Shown: positions 47,955 to 57,691 of the stretch, piece after piece
Position numbering within the stretch: the first letter of the stretch is position 1
How the letters are laid out: the number at the start of each line of letters is the position of its first letter
Assembly: GCA_023374025.1 (NCBI GenBank)
Contig: SIJG01000060.1
Location: 470,455-534,454 of the forward strand
Direction: 5' to 3'
DNA: 64,000 nt
DNA from: Heterodera schachtii
Taxonomy: Eukaryota; Nematoda; Chromadorea; Rhabditida; Heteroderidae
Notes under the pieces: model-generated
What the model saw: the letters and a program-made list of their open reading frames with translations, nothing else
The model's database searches: none
What the model was told of the DNA's origin: nothing
Position numbers and translations under genes: made by a program

Positions 47955-47992
47955 GAAACCCAAATAAAAGAGAAAGAAGAAATGGTTTCATT
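47955..47992 (+). pseudogene. Orphan first exon of a receptor gene, + strand
   Basis: CAATGAAACCCAAATAAAAG followed by AGAAAGAAGAAATGG equals part of the first exon of receptor copy 3, but lacks four bases at the start codon, so the frame stops at once. A foldback element starts directly after it. The 5' flank (AAAAAGATTTTTTTTTATGA) resembles the flank of copy 3. Confidence 0.6.
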
Positions 47993-48392
47993 TCACGGGC
48001 CAGGCCGTTTTCGTACGGGCCGTTTTCGTACGAGCACTTGTTTTTTGACTATAACTTTTTTCTATGTCAACCAAATCCAACGATCTTTATATCATTCGAT
48101 AGCCATTCAGATGCTCTATTAGCCTGCAAAATTTCAAAAAATTTCGTTAAGTTTTAAAAAAAGTTCGAGCCAAAAAAGTTGGAAAATCTGGTTGTATGAA
48201 TTCTTCTGGTCATAACTTTTTTGAACCTTAACGAGATTTTTCGAAATTTTGCAGGCTAATAGAGGACACTTAGGGCTATCGAATGATACCAACAATGTTG
48301 GATTTGGTTGGCAAAGAAAAAAGTTATAGCCAAAAACTTGTGCTCGTACGAAAACGGCCCGTACGAAAACGACCCTGACCGTTCATTTCATA
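47990..48392. mobile_element. Foldback element, 15-bp 'ccgttttcgtacggg' word
   Basis: Left arm CAGGCCGTTTTCGTACGGGC then CGTTTTCGTACGAGC; right arm GCTCGTACGAAAACGGCCCG then TACGAAAACGACCCTG. The core has ATAACTTTTTTCTATGTCAA, CCAAATCCAACGATC, TATCATTCGATAGCC and CTCTATTAGCCTGC, followed by the inverse. TTTCATTT flanks both sides, a possible target duplication. Confidence 0.9.
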
Positions 48393-49111
48393 ATGCAGAT
48401 ATTACCAATGTTTTCTTCCGCATGTAATTTTTAAATTACAATAAATTGAAAAAACAAAAAATTCACAAAAATACAAATTGACAAATCAATTCCTTAAATT
48501 AATTTTGAACAATTAATTATTTGCCAAACAAAGTGTACAAATTTTTTCTGCTTTGCTATGTCATTACTAATTGACGAAAAATATTTAAAAATTTAATTAA
48601 TTTTATTAAACAATTTCACGGTAAATTTTCCTTAAATATACTTATATAGAAAAAAAATTATTCGACAAATTTTTAAATAAAGCATTTCGTATGTAAGTTG
48701 CAATGAAGGAATCTCAAGGAAGGATTTTAGCATTAAAATTTTTCATTTTTCGGTGATTATTCCAACATTTTCGCATGAAATTTTGAAAAAATAAAACCAA
48801 AAAAAGTCATCAAAATTCAAATAACTGGCTATTTATTAAACATGTATTTATTTTCTTAAATTGCCATTTGCCGCGCTTAACAAATCAAAATTCTTTAAAT
48901 TAATTTTAAACAATTAAAAATTTGCCAAACAAAAGAGTACAAATTTCTGCTTTTTATGTCACGAATAGGCGCAAATATTTAAAAATTGTAATCTATATAA
49001 TTAATTTTATTAAGCGATTTGACCATAATTTTGTTAAATTTTTTTTTTACATCAAAGAATACTCAAACAAATTGTGTGACATATTTTAAAAAAAGGAATT
49101 CCTAAATTACA

Positions 49112-50600
49112 ATGAATGAAACCCAAATAAAAGAGAAAGAAGACATGATAATATTGCAGGTAATTTATTAAATATTTTTAATAATTAACCCATTTTTAAT
49201 AAAGATGTGTTCTGATCAAATTCCTTGCTGGCCAATGATTGGTTATGGCATATTTTTACTCATTTTGACAATCTGTGGAATTTTGTTGAATTTTTCAGTG
49301 ATTTACATCACAATTCGGACAAAGTTTACAAAAAAAATTTAATTAAGCAATCAATTACAATTAAATGTTTCAGATCATTTCGTGGTTCCGTGAATATTTT
49401 GTTGGCATTTTATTCATTGTTTGAAATCATCAATTTTTGTGGCAATTTTTTGTCAATTTTTACCGCATTTTCTGGCCAATATTTTGTGCCTTTTCAAAAT
49501 GCTTTTTATTTTGTACTTTTTCCTTTAATTAGCATCGGTTGTGCTCTAAAGTTAATGCTTTTCATTGGCATTGAACGACTGTTTGTTGTGCTTTTTCCAT
49601 TAAAGTATAAAAATTATGTCATTAAATAAATTAAATTTATTTTATTTTTCAATTAGGAAATTCAATTCGTCACTTTTTCTTACTGTTGTGCTGATGGTTA
49701 CCGTAATTCAAATTCTCGTGACGACATTTATTTTTTTGAATTATTATGCTTATCAAATGAATCCGCTTAAAATTATTGGCAATTATTACGAAATTGACAG
49801 CCTCATTTTTGATTCAGTCAGTTTTTGTTTAGTCAAAGCTTGCTTTTTTATTTAAAAGTTTACAGAAACTCTGCTTATCTCTTATTTTCGAGAGCGCAGT
49901 GTTAATGGTATCTACAGTAATTATTTATGCATTAATCGCCATAATAATTCGTTGTCGGAAAGGTTTTTACAAAAAATTGAAAAATATATATTATAATTAA
50001 GTTATTTTTTTTTCTTTTTGATCTCTATGAATATTTAAGCCCTTAAAATGCTGCAATAAATTTCCAATTTATTTCTTTTTTACCAAATTTGTCAAAATAA
50101 AGACTCAAAAAAAAAATTATTTTAAATATTTTAAGAAATTTAATATTAACTCGAAAATGCGGTAAAAATTTACATAAAATTTGCCAAAAATTTGCTTATT
50201 ATCATTTTTTTTTTGGCATTTTTCAGCACCGTCAAATTCAAACGCGGCACAATTCAACAAAAGAATTTTCCGTTCACTCTTAACAATTGTTGTTTTCAAT
50301 ATTGGTGGTTATATCATTGCAATATTCACAATGATCATACTAAAATCAGTTCATATTGATAGCAATGCCATATTTTTATGTTATTCTAATCAAATCAATG
50401 GCATTTTGTTGCATTTCAGTGCCGCTTCATGTGGCCCAATTTTGTTTTTGACAAGGCAAATTTCGAATTTTCATATTTTAATTTTAATATAATTTTATTT
50501 TTTTAGTTCGGAATATCGAAAGGCATTTCAAAAAGAATTGTTATTTTTGTTGAAATTAATTTGCGTTCATAATTGTTCTTCGGTTGTGCCAATGCAGTGA
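49112..50600 (+). CDS. Srsx-like chemoreceptor, copy 3, intact
   Basis: The complete member of the cluster, ~325 aa, predicted plasma-membrane chemoreceptor. Exons 49112-49159, 49205-49323, 49374-49604, 49657-49816, 49866-49962, 50227-50455 and 50507-50600; phases 0, 2, 2, 0, 1 and 2. TM1 is YGIFLLILTICGILLNFSVI; TM2 starts NILLAFYSLFEIINF; TM3 ends with GIERLFVVLFPLK; TM5 is within VLMVSTVIIYALIAIIIRCR; TM6 holds LLTIVVFNIGGYIIAIF; TM7 ends SCGPILFLTS, then SEYRKAFQKE. The last intron uses a GC donor: reading through gives RQISNF and a stop, while splicing restores the conserved TSSEYRKAF. It is oppositely oriented to copies 1 and 2, so the cluster involves an inversion. Confidence 0.85.
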
Positions 50601-50629
50601 AGGAAAAAGAACCTTAATTAATTAATAGG

Positions 50630-51150
50630 GGATATCAATTTTATGTAAATACATATTTTGTTTCCTGGCTTCTCCATGCGCTAAATAGTAGGAAAAACAC
50701 TTTCTTTTTTGTGTTTGCAAACAAAAATCGGGACTTTTATTTACATATTTTTACATATTTCGAGCTTTTTATACTTATTTTACATATTTCGTGATTTTAT
50801 ACATATTTGGTACATATTTTGGACTTTTTTCTGACATATTTTCATATTTTTTTTAACACATTTTGAGGATTTTTTATGGAAATTTATGGGAAATCCTCAA
50901 AAAGAATCCAAAATTTCGGCAAATTTTTCGTACATATTTTCATTTTTTTTTTTGAATATTTTGAGAATTTTTTGAAAATTTATAGAAATTTCTTCTGAAA
51001 AAACAACAAATATTTTTTTGAAAAGGTACTTTTAAAACCTTTTACTTACATATTTGGTACATATTTTGGGTTTTTCTTACATATTTTGGGATTTTTTTTT
51101 CATATTTATTTACATATTTTGACCACTTTTTGTACATATTTTTGACATCC
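50630..51150 (+). mobile_element. 'tacatattt' element, copy 2
   Basis: Opens GGGATATCAATTTTATGTAA, then CTGGCTTCTCCATGCGCTAA, ATAGTAGGAAAAACAC and GCAAACAAAAATCGGGAC, followed by dozens of TTACATATTT phrases. It starts 30 bp after the stop codon of receptor copy 3. No clear inverse end was found. Confidence 0.8.
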
Positions 51151-51434
51151 CTATTAATTAATTAATTAATGATTTTTGATTAAATTTTGATACTTTGGAT
51201 TTTTATTCATTTTCTAATTAAAAGAACAAATGTTAAAATTTTTGAGAAAAGAACATATTTTATGCTAATTCTAATTACTATTGAATATTTTTTGGTAAAT
51301 AATAATTATTTTTAAAGGAAAAGCTGTGATGAATGATTTAATTTAATTAGTGAAAAATACAATTTTAAACATTGGCACTTTCGTGAATGACAAAACAGAA
51401 ATTTGTACTCTTTGTTGTGGAGATTTAACAGAAA

Positions 51435-51717
51435 ATTGTTACAATTCTTTTGTTAAATTGTCCCGCGTTTGAATTTGACACGGTTCTTAAAAATGGGAAA
51501 AATGATAATGGATAAAATCATTTAAATGTTAAAAGCTAATTTTTAAATTTTTGAATCGAATTTTTATATTTTAGAGGAAATATCAGAACAAACAATCGTT
51601 CGATGCCAATGAAAAACATTAAAATTATGGCACATCCGCTGCTTGTTAAAGGAACAATTCCAAAAAATAGGCCCATTTTAAAATGCACAAAATATTGGCC
51701 AGAAAATGATGATAGAT
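51435..51717 (-). pseudogene. Srsx-like receptor fragment, copy 4
   Basis: Two exon remnants. 51573-51717 encodes SGQYFVHFKMGLFFGIVPLT and on to IERLFVLIFPLK, closest to copy 1. 51435-51487 corresponds to the start of the TM6 exon (SNSNAGQFNKRI) and then meets a stop. The TM4 and TM5 exons that should lie between are missing; only ~85 bp separate the remnants. The GT donor after TM3 has become AT. The 5' end is cut by an 'aaggcac' element. Confidence 0.85.
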
Positions 51718-51740
51718 AATTGATATCTGTAAACGTTGTT

Positions 51741-52270
51741 GGATTCCTTTTTCAGGCACAAAAAAATCGGAAAATTGGTACCTAAAAGGGCAGCAAAAAA
51801 AAAATCGCAAAATAGGCATTAAAAAGGTACAAAAATTCACAATTAGGCACTAAAATAGGCAAATAAAATTTGTATTGACGCTTTTTTTAGGTTGCAAAGC
51901 ACGTAAAAACTTAATCAAAAAAATAAAATTTTAAAGGTTTTTTCGAATAATAACAATTTTTAAATCAAAAATTTTTTATTAAGAAAAGATAATTAAATTT
52001 TGGGGATCAATTTTTTGGCAATTTTTTTTTCATTTCTTAGGGGTGTATTTTTCGTTATTATTTTTGTAAAAAGATTTTTTTGAAAATCCTGAAAATATGG
52101 ACTAAAAATGGCGAAATAGGCACAAAATTTGGCAAATAGACATTAAATACAACTAAATAGGCAAAAAATAGTCATTATAAAAGTCATCGTAGACTCGTCA
52201 AACCAAGCGGAAAACGACATTTTACGCAAAATTTTAGGCATTTGCCTAAAAAAAGAATCCCTCATCATTA
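51741..52270. mobile_element. 'aaggcac' element, copy 2
   Basis: GGATTCCTTTTTCAGGCAC at the left and GGCATTTGCCTAAAAAAAGAATCC at the right, partly inverted. Interior shares CTTAGGGGTGTATTTTTCG and TCAAACCAAGCGGAAAACG with the copies at 11.9 and 56.8 kb. Ends touch the receptor fragment. Confidence 0.75.
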
Positions 52271-52852
52271 ATTACGGAAATTAGATGGAAAAACTTTGGC
52301 TTTTCCAAATAATTTAGTGGTTTTATGACTCAAAAATAAAATTTTTAAAATAAATGCTGTTTTTAAAGTAATTTTCGTGCTTTTCAAGCACCTAGGGTAG
52401 GGATTGCGAGCAACGATTTTTAACGCGAATCGAGAACCTAGGCCTTTTTTAATTCATTAATTCTTAAAACTTAATAATTTGAGTTTTTTTTTGCCACTGA
52501 AAGTCCGAGCCCTACTGATAATTAAATATTTTTTTTTAAATTAATTATTTTAAAAAATAATTTTCATATTCCCCATAAATATGCCTTTAGTTAATATTAT
52601 TTTGTTTTGCAACTTGCTATACTTGTTTTGGCTTATTAAAAATAAGCATTTGGCTTGAACTTGGCTTCCTGTCTAAAAACATTTCCGGCGCCTCTGCACG
52701 GAAAGAAATTTGTGGGGGAGGGGAAGCCATTGGTTGGGAAATTAGGTAAAGCATAAAAAAACATATGAAATGCATAACATTATACCAAAATTTGCATATA
52801 AATGTTGAAAAATTCGCATAAATTTTAGCACCAAAAAAATTAGCTATTTTTT

Positions 52853-55798
52853 ATGATGAAACTTTCTGCCTTTAAATATTTTACATTTTGGCTACTTTTT
52901 ATATGTATCGATGAAGCATTAGCAATGGGAAATGATGATGAAGTTTGTTTGTTTTTTTTTAATTAAAAAATATTATTTTGTAGAGCTCGACATTTTGAAA
53001 AAGCCTGGGACCTGGACCTGGGTTTCCTAGAAAAAAATCCCAGGAAAATTCAGGCTCTAGGAAAACCCAGTCTACTCATAGCCAGAATCCAGGCCTGGAC
53101 TTGGCTTCTATATTGGACTTGGACCTGGATTTCCTAAACAAAAACCCGAGCCCAGGAACAAGCCAAGCTCGTCATGGCCTAGATCCAGGCCTGAATCTGG
53201 TTTTTTTTAATTGGTTTTAAAAGCAAGAAATATTAAAAAACAATTAATTAACAAAGAAAAACAATGCCTCCTGGATCCATGTTAGCTCTAATCATTTGCT
53301 TACAAATTAAAATTATTTATTTATTTAATTAATTTAGGCCGAATCAAGCTCAAGCAGTTCTAATGGAACGCCCCGTGGCAATCATTATGATAATGACCAT
53401 AAACCTCTGATCAAGGCTGAAATTGCTGCTGATCTTTTTGTCTTACTTAATCTCAAGACTCAAATACAAGTAAGTAACAAAATAAATTTCATTCACAAAT
53501 TATTAATTAGAAAATTTGTTTTATTAACGATTTTAGTTAGCAAAACCATAAAAACTCAATCAAAAATAATTTAATTTTAATTATATATTTCAATTGTAAA
53601 TGAACGCATTTTGTTTTTTGAACAAAGAAAATTTTAAATTAAAGATTTTTAGCAAGAAAAAATAAATAAATTTTAAGGATCAATTAAGAGGTTACGGTTT
53701 TTATTGCTTCTTTAAAAGGGTTTTTTGCCGAAAATACTGAAAATAGGCACCAAAAATGGCGAAAAAGGCATAAAAATGGGCGCCTAATCCTTAATTATTT
53801 TATTAAAAATTTTTTTATTTAGATGGATTATATGACAAATGAAAGTACCACAATGGAATTAGTCAACGAATTCAACAAAAAATATGCCAAATTTGTGATG
53901 GAATTGCCGGACAATTTAATAGCAAAAAGCAAATTTGAGAAAAAATTGCATAAAATTAATGAAAAATTGGAGCAAATTCAATTCAAAAATGAAATTGATA
54001 TTGTTGAAAACAATTTGTTAATTATGGTAAAATTAGAAAACAAATTCAAAAATGGCATTGAACAAATTGAATGTAGCGAAAATGTGTACGAAGTTGTCCA
54101 ATATCATCTCGAAAGAGTGAATTCGGAGCTGTATCGCCGGTAAACAGAAACAATTGTTTTATTTAAATATTATGTTTAATTTGATTTTGAAATAATAATA
54201 AAATTGAAAAAAAAAACTTCCGAGAGAATAATAATTATATTATTAAAAAAGAAAACATTGCAAATATAAAAAAAATAGTTTTATTTTAATTAAATAATAT
54301 GACCCCAAATTAAATTATTCTGTAGGTAAGCTTTTCCTGGGTTCTATATTTTTTGAATTTTGGCACTTTTCGCATATATTTTGTAATATTTTGAGATTTT
54401 TAAAAGAAATTTTTTTTTCTTAAATCCCCAAAAAATATCTAAAACATCACTTTAGCTATTTAGGACCTTTTTTATTGCATTTTTGTTTTTTCACGCATTT
54501 ACTGAGAATTTTTGTCAAAAAATCGTTAAAAAACTTTTTTTTTCTAATCTTTCTTAAATTTAATTTTCAGCTCAATAATTAATGTTAAATTTGTATTTGA
54601 AATAAAAATAAAAAATAAATTTTAATTATTTAAATTTCTTTATATTTAAGAAAACATTACAAATACAAACTTTTGCTGCTGTCAAAATGGAACTTGCCAA
54701 TTAGCACTCAAAAATTAATTAATGTGTTCGATTCAATTCAAATCATTCTCACTCTTTGTGGTTTTATGGATGCGGTGGCAGTACATCAAGGTCTTAATTA
54801 ATATTAAAATTAATTAATTATAAATAAAAAACTAAATTACACAAAGATACCCGATCAATGATCGCAAAAATGATGGCCGAACTGAAGGAAGTTGAAAAAA
54901 GTTTGGCCCAAAAATTGGAAATTGATCAGAAGCTTTTGGTGCAAATTCAAAGATTGGATCGACCACCAAGTCCTTGGGAATGCCTGGATGAAATGCAGAT
55001 GATGGCGAGGCACGTTTTATAGGAAAAAAAACAAATAAATTAATTAAAGAAACAAGTAATCAAAATGCCAAAATAATTTTGTCTATTTGGTTTTTGATAT
55101 GGATCAGAAATTTGGGGATAATCGGGACCTGGAAATGACAGTTGTCCAGAAAAGTTAGGCCTAATTTTCAACATGACAAATCGGGAATTTTTCAAAAAAC
55201 TTTTGGGGAACAGGAGAGGTCCGGTGGTGCCAACAGGGATTGCTGTGAAAAAATTTGACAATTTTACCATTTTTAACAGTTCTTCACCAAAAAATTGTAC
55301 GTTTTGCGTATTTTCGTAAAATTTTTCAATTTTTTTTTTGAAAAATTAGGCTCAGACAGCTTTTGTAAAAACGAAAGTTTTCAATAGTAACAATTCCCTT
55401 AAAAATTTCTAGAGTGTGGAAGGGTCTTGATGGAACATACTTCCCCCCCCCCCCCTGGTACCGTCACTGTATGGCACAGTACACTTAACGGTGGCCACGG
55501 TTACCAAATTAAACTGATACAGTAGGATTTAAAAGTGATAATTAAATCCATCGTTAGATAATTATCATCATTTTTTATTTAAACAATTTAAAGATTGGAC
55601 CACATCGTTATGAGTCATGGAAAAATTTCGCTGATTTATTTGCATGCATGTGCACTTAGACTGGCTTCAGAACTCGGCATTTTGATCAACGAGTTGGAGG
55701 AAATTGGCACAGAATGGACGAGTGCCGACGCAATTGACGAGGTGTTGAAGTCGGCTGCTGAGCTTGAAATGAATCGTCTTGCAATTTTAAAAATGTGA
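52853..55798 (+). CDS. Secreted family protein C, six exons, ~348 aa
   Basis: Divergent member of the A/B family on the other strand. Exons 52853-52942 (signal peptide MMKLSAFKYFTFWLLFICID then EALA), 53338-53469, 53823-54139, 54651-54790, 54847-55009 and 55594-55798. Phases 0, 0, 2, 1 and 2; the 2 and 1 junctions fall at the same places as in A and B. Exon 2 starts with a Ser-run like the PSSS exons but has no KRxK motif. Exon 3 aligns with the A/B helical body (YAKFVMELPDNLIAK). Exon 4 gives LLSKWNLPISTQKLINVFDS, matching SPSKWPIDVKLLTKYFVS. Exon 5 to exon 6 must use a GC donor (GCGAG, then GCACGT); otherwise the frame stops four codons later. Exon 6 then aligns with the end of A/B. Function unknown. 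Confidence 0.7.
52981..53290. mobile_element. 'cctggacctgg' element, copy 3
   Basis: Starts TAGAGCTCGACATTTTGAAA then AAGCCTGGGACCTGGACCTGG; ends GCCTCCTGGATCCATGTTAG and a degenerate AGCTCTA. In intron 1 of gene C, 40 bp after the signal-peptide exon. Confidence 0.8.
53640..53800. mobile_element. 'aaggcac' element, short partial copy
   Basis: AATTTTAAGGATCAATTAAG then AATAGGCACCAAAAATGG, GAAAAAGGCATAAAAATGGG and GCGCCTAATCC. It corresponds to the right half of the larger copies. It lies directly before exon 3 of gene C, ending ~20 bp from the acceptor. Confidence 0.6.
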
Positions 55799-55850
55799 TA
55801 ATCATGCTTCAATTTTATTAGGGATGTTCATTTTTAGGATTGGCTAATTA

Positions 55851-56157
55851 GTAGAGCTTGGCCTGGATTTTCCTGGATCAAGGGTCCAGGCCATTTTTCG
55901 GCAACCTGGCCTATTCCTGGATTTTTGTCCAACATATCCCAGGTAAAATATGAAAAAAAATCCCGGTACGATACAAGTTCGACACGAAAAACCTGGATTT
56001 AAAACGAAAAACCGGGATTTAAATTTCAAAAATCCAGGCCTCCATGCCTCGAAAAGCTGTGTTTTTCCTGGACCTGGTTTTTCCTGCATTTTTGTCCGGA
56101 ATTCCAGGTCTAACATAAAACCCAGGTTCAGATTTTTCAAAATGCCCAGCTCTACTA
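55851..56157. mobile_element. 'cctggacctgg' element, copy 4
   Basis: Starts TAGAGCTTGGCCTGGATTTT and ends CAAAATGCCCAGCTCTA. Phrases GGATTTTCCTGGA and AATCCAGGCC recur. It follows the stop codon of gene C by about 50 bp. Confidence 0.8.
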
Positions 56158-56784
56158 ATGAGTTGTTAATTGAAATATGTTGTGTTCAAATTTGTTGAAT
56201 CACATTTAATACGCTAGTAGATTGTTATTTAAATGATTTTTTTTTGATTTGTTGAAGAAATAAAAATATATAAATATAAAAGGAATGTATTTTAATATAT
56301 TTTTTAAAATTAAAATTAATAAATTAAATAAATCCTTTAATTTATTCCTCTTTTATCATTTATCTAATTTTTCGATTTTTTATAAAAAAAATATATACAT
56401 TATTTTCTAATTCCCCTTGAATTCATCAGACACTCACGATAAGTGTGCTCGGCGATTTTCGTCCAATTTCACGAAAAATAAAATTTTAATGTTTATTGGT
56501 GTCATGCCTTTTCTCGTCTCTATTCTTTTGAAAATGTTTTTAAGTGAGTTTTTATTAGTTTTTTTTTATTTTTTAATGAATTCAAATAATTAAGTTTTTA
56601 TTCGATGGATGAAACTAAACAACAAAACAATTAAAGATTTTTCTTTTTTCATATAAATTATAATGACATTTCACAGTTTGTTCAAATTAAAAATATTATT
56701 AATTTAACTAAACAAATGATGCTTACCAACCAAAATCTATGAAAATTCTCAATAATATTTCTTGTATTTCTTTTTTTATTATTT

Positions 56785-57260
56785 AATATAATTGGCACTA
56801 AATAAGCACAAAAATCCTCAAATAGGTACAAAAATAGGCAAATAAATTTTTTTTTATTAACGTTTTTTGGGTTGCAAAACACATAAAAATTTTTGTAATG
56901 AACTAATCAAATATTTTAAACGTTTTTTCAAATAAGGACAAAATTTAAACCAAAAATTTTTATTAAGAAAAAAATAATAATTAAATTTTGTGGTTCAGTT
57001 TTTGGGTGGGCAAAAATTTTCAATTCTTAGGGGTGTTTTTTCTGAAATTTTCGGGCCATTTCTTAGGGGTGTATTTTTTGGTTTTTAATGCATTTTTGTT
57101 AAGGATTTTTTTTGAATTCCTGAAAATAGGCACATTAGGCACAAAAACACCGTAATAGGCAAAAATAGGCATTATAAATGTAATCATAAACCCCCCCAAA
57201 CCAAGCGGAAAATGCGTTTTTCCCGTGCTTATACAAGCGTATCAAGTCCGCAGAAATCTG
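56785..57260. mobile_element. 'aaggcac' element, copy 3
   Basis: TTGGCACTAAATAAGCAC at left, AATAGGCACATTAGGCAC at right; interior CTTAGGGGTGT twice and CCAAACCAAGCGGAAAATGC. Right terminus unclear near 57260. Confidence 0.75.
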
Positions 57261-57691
57261 GCGCTATGTATTTCGACACTGAGTATTCGACACTACAAAT
57301 TTCTTAAAATTTTAGGTTAGATTTAATTGTCTATTTAATTTAAAAATGAAAAAAATTATAATTTAATAAACTTTCTATATTTCTCATAAAAATGTAATAT
57401 TGAATGTATAATTTATTCCCCATTACTTTACAATAATTCTATAAAATATAATCTGACGTAATAAAATTTTCACAAAAAATATAATTTTGGTAATTCTATA
57501 ATATGGGATTTGAGACAATTGTATTCATATCTATAAATCAATTATTGAATTTTTATAAATTAAAAATAAAGCAAATGTATAGAGATATTTTTAATTAAAA
57601 AAAAATTATTTAATATATATGATCAAATACGAATAAAAAAATTATTATCTATTAAAATAGGTTTTCCTCAGTTTTTTTATATAGATAAATT

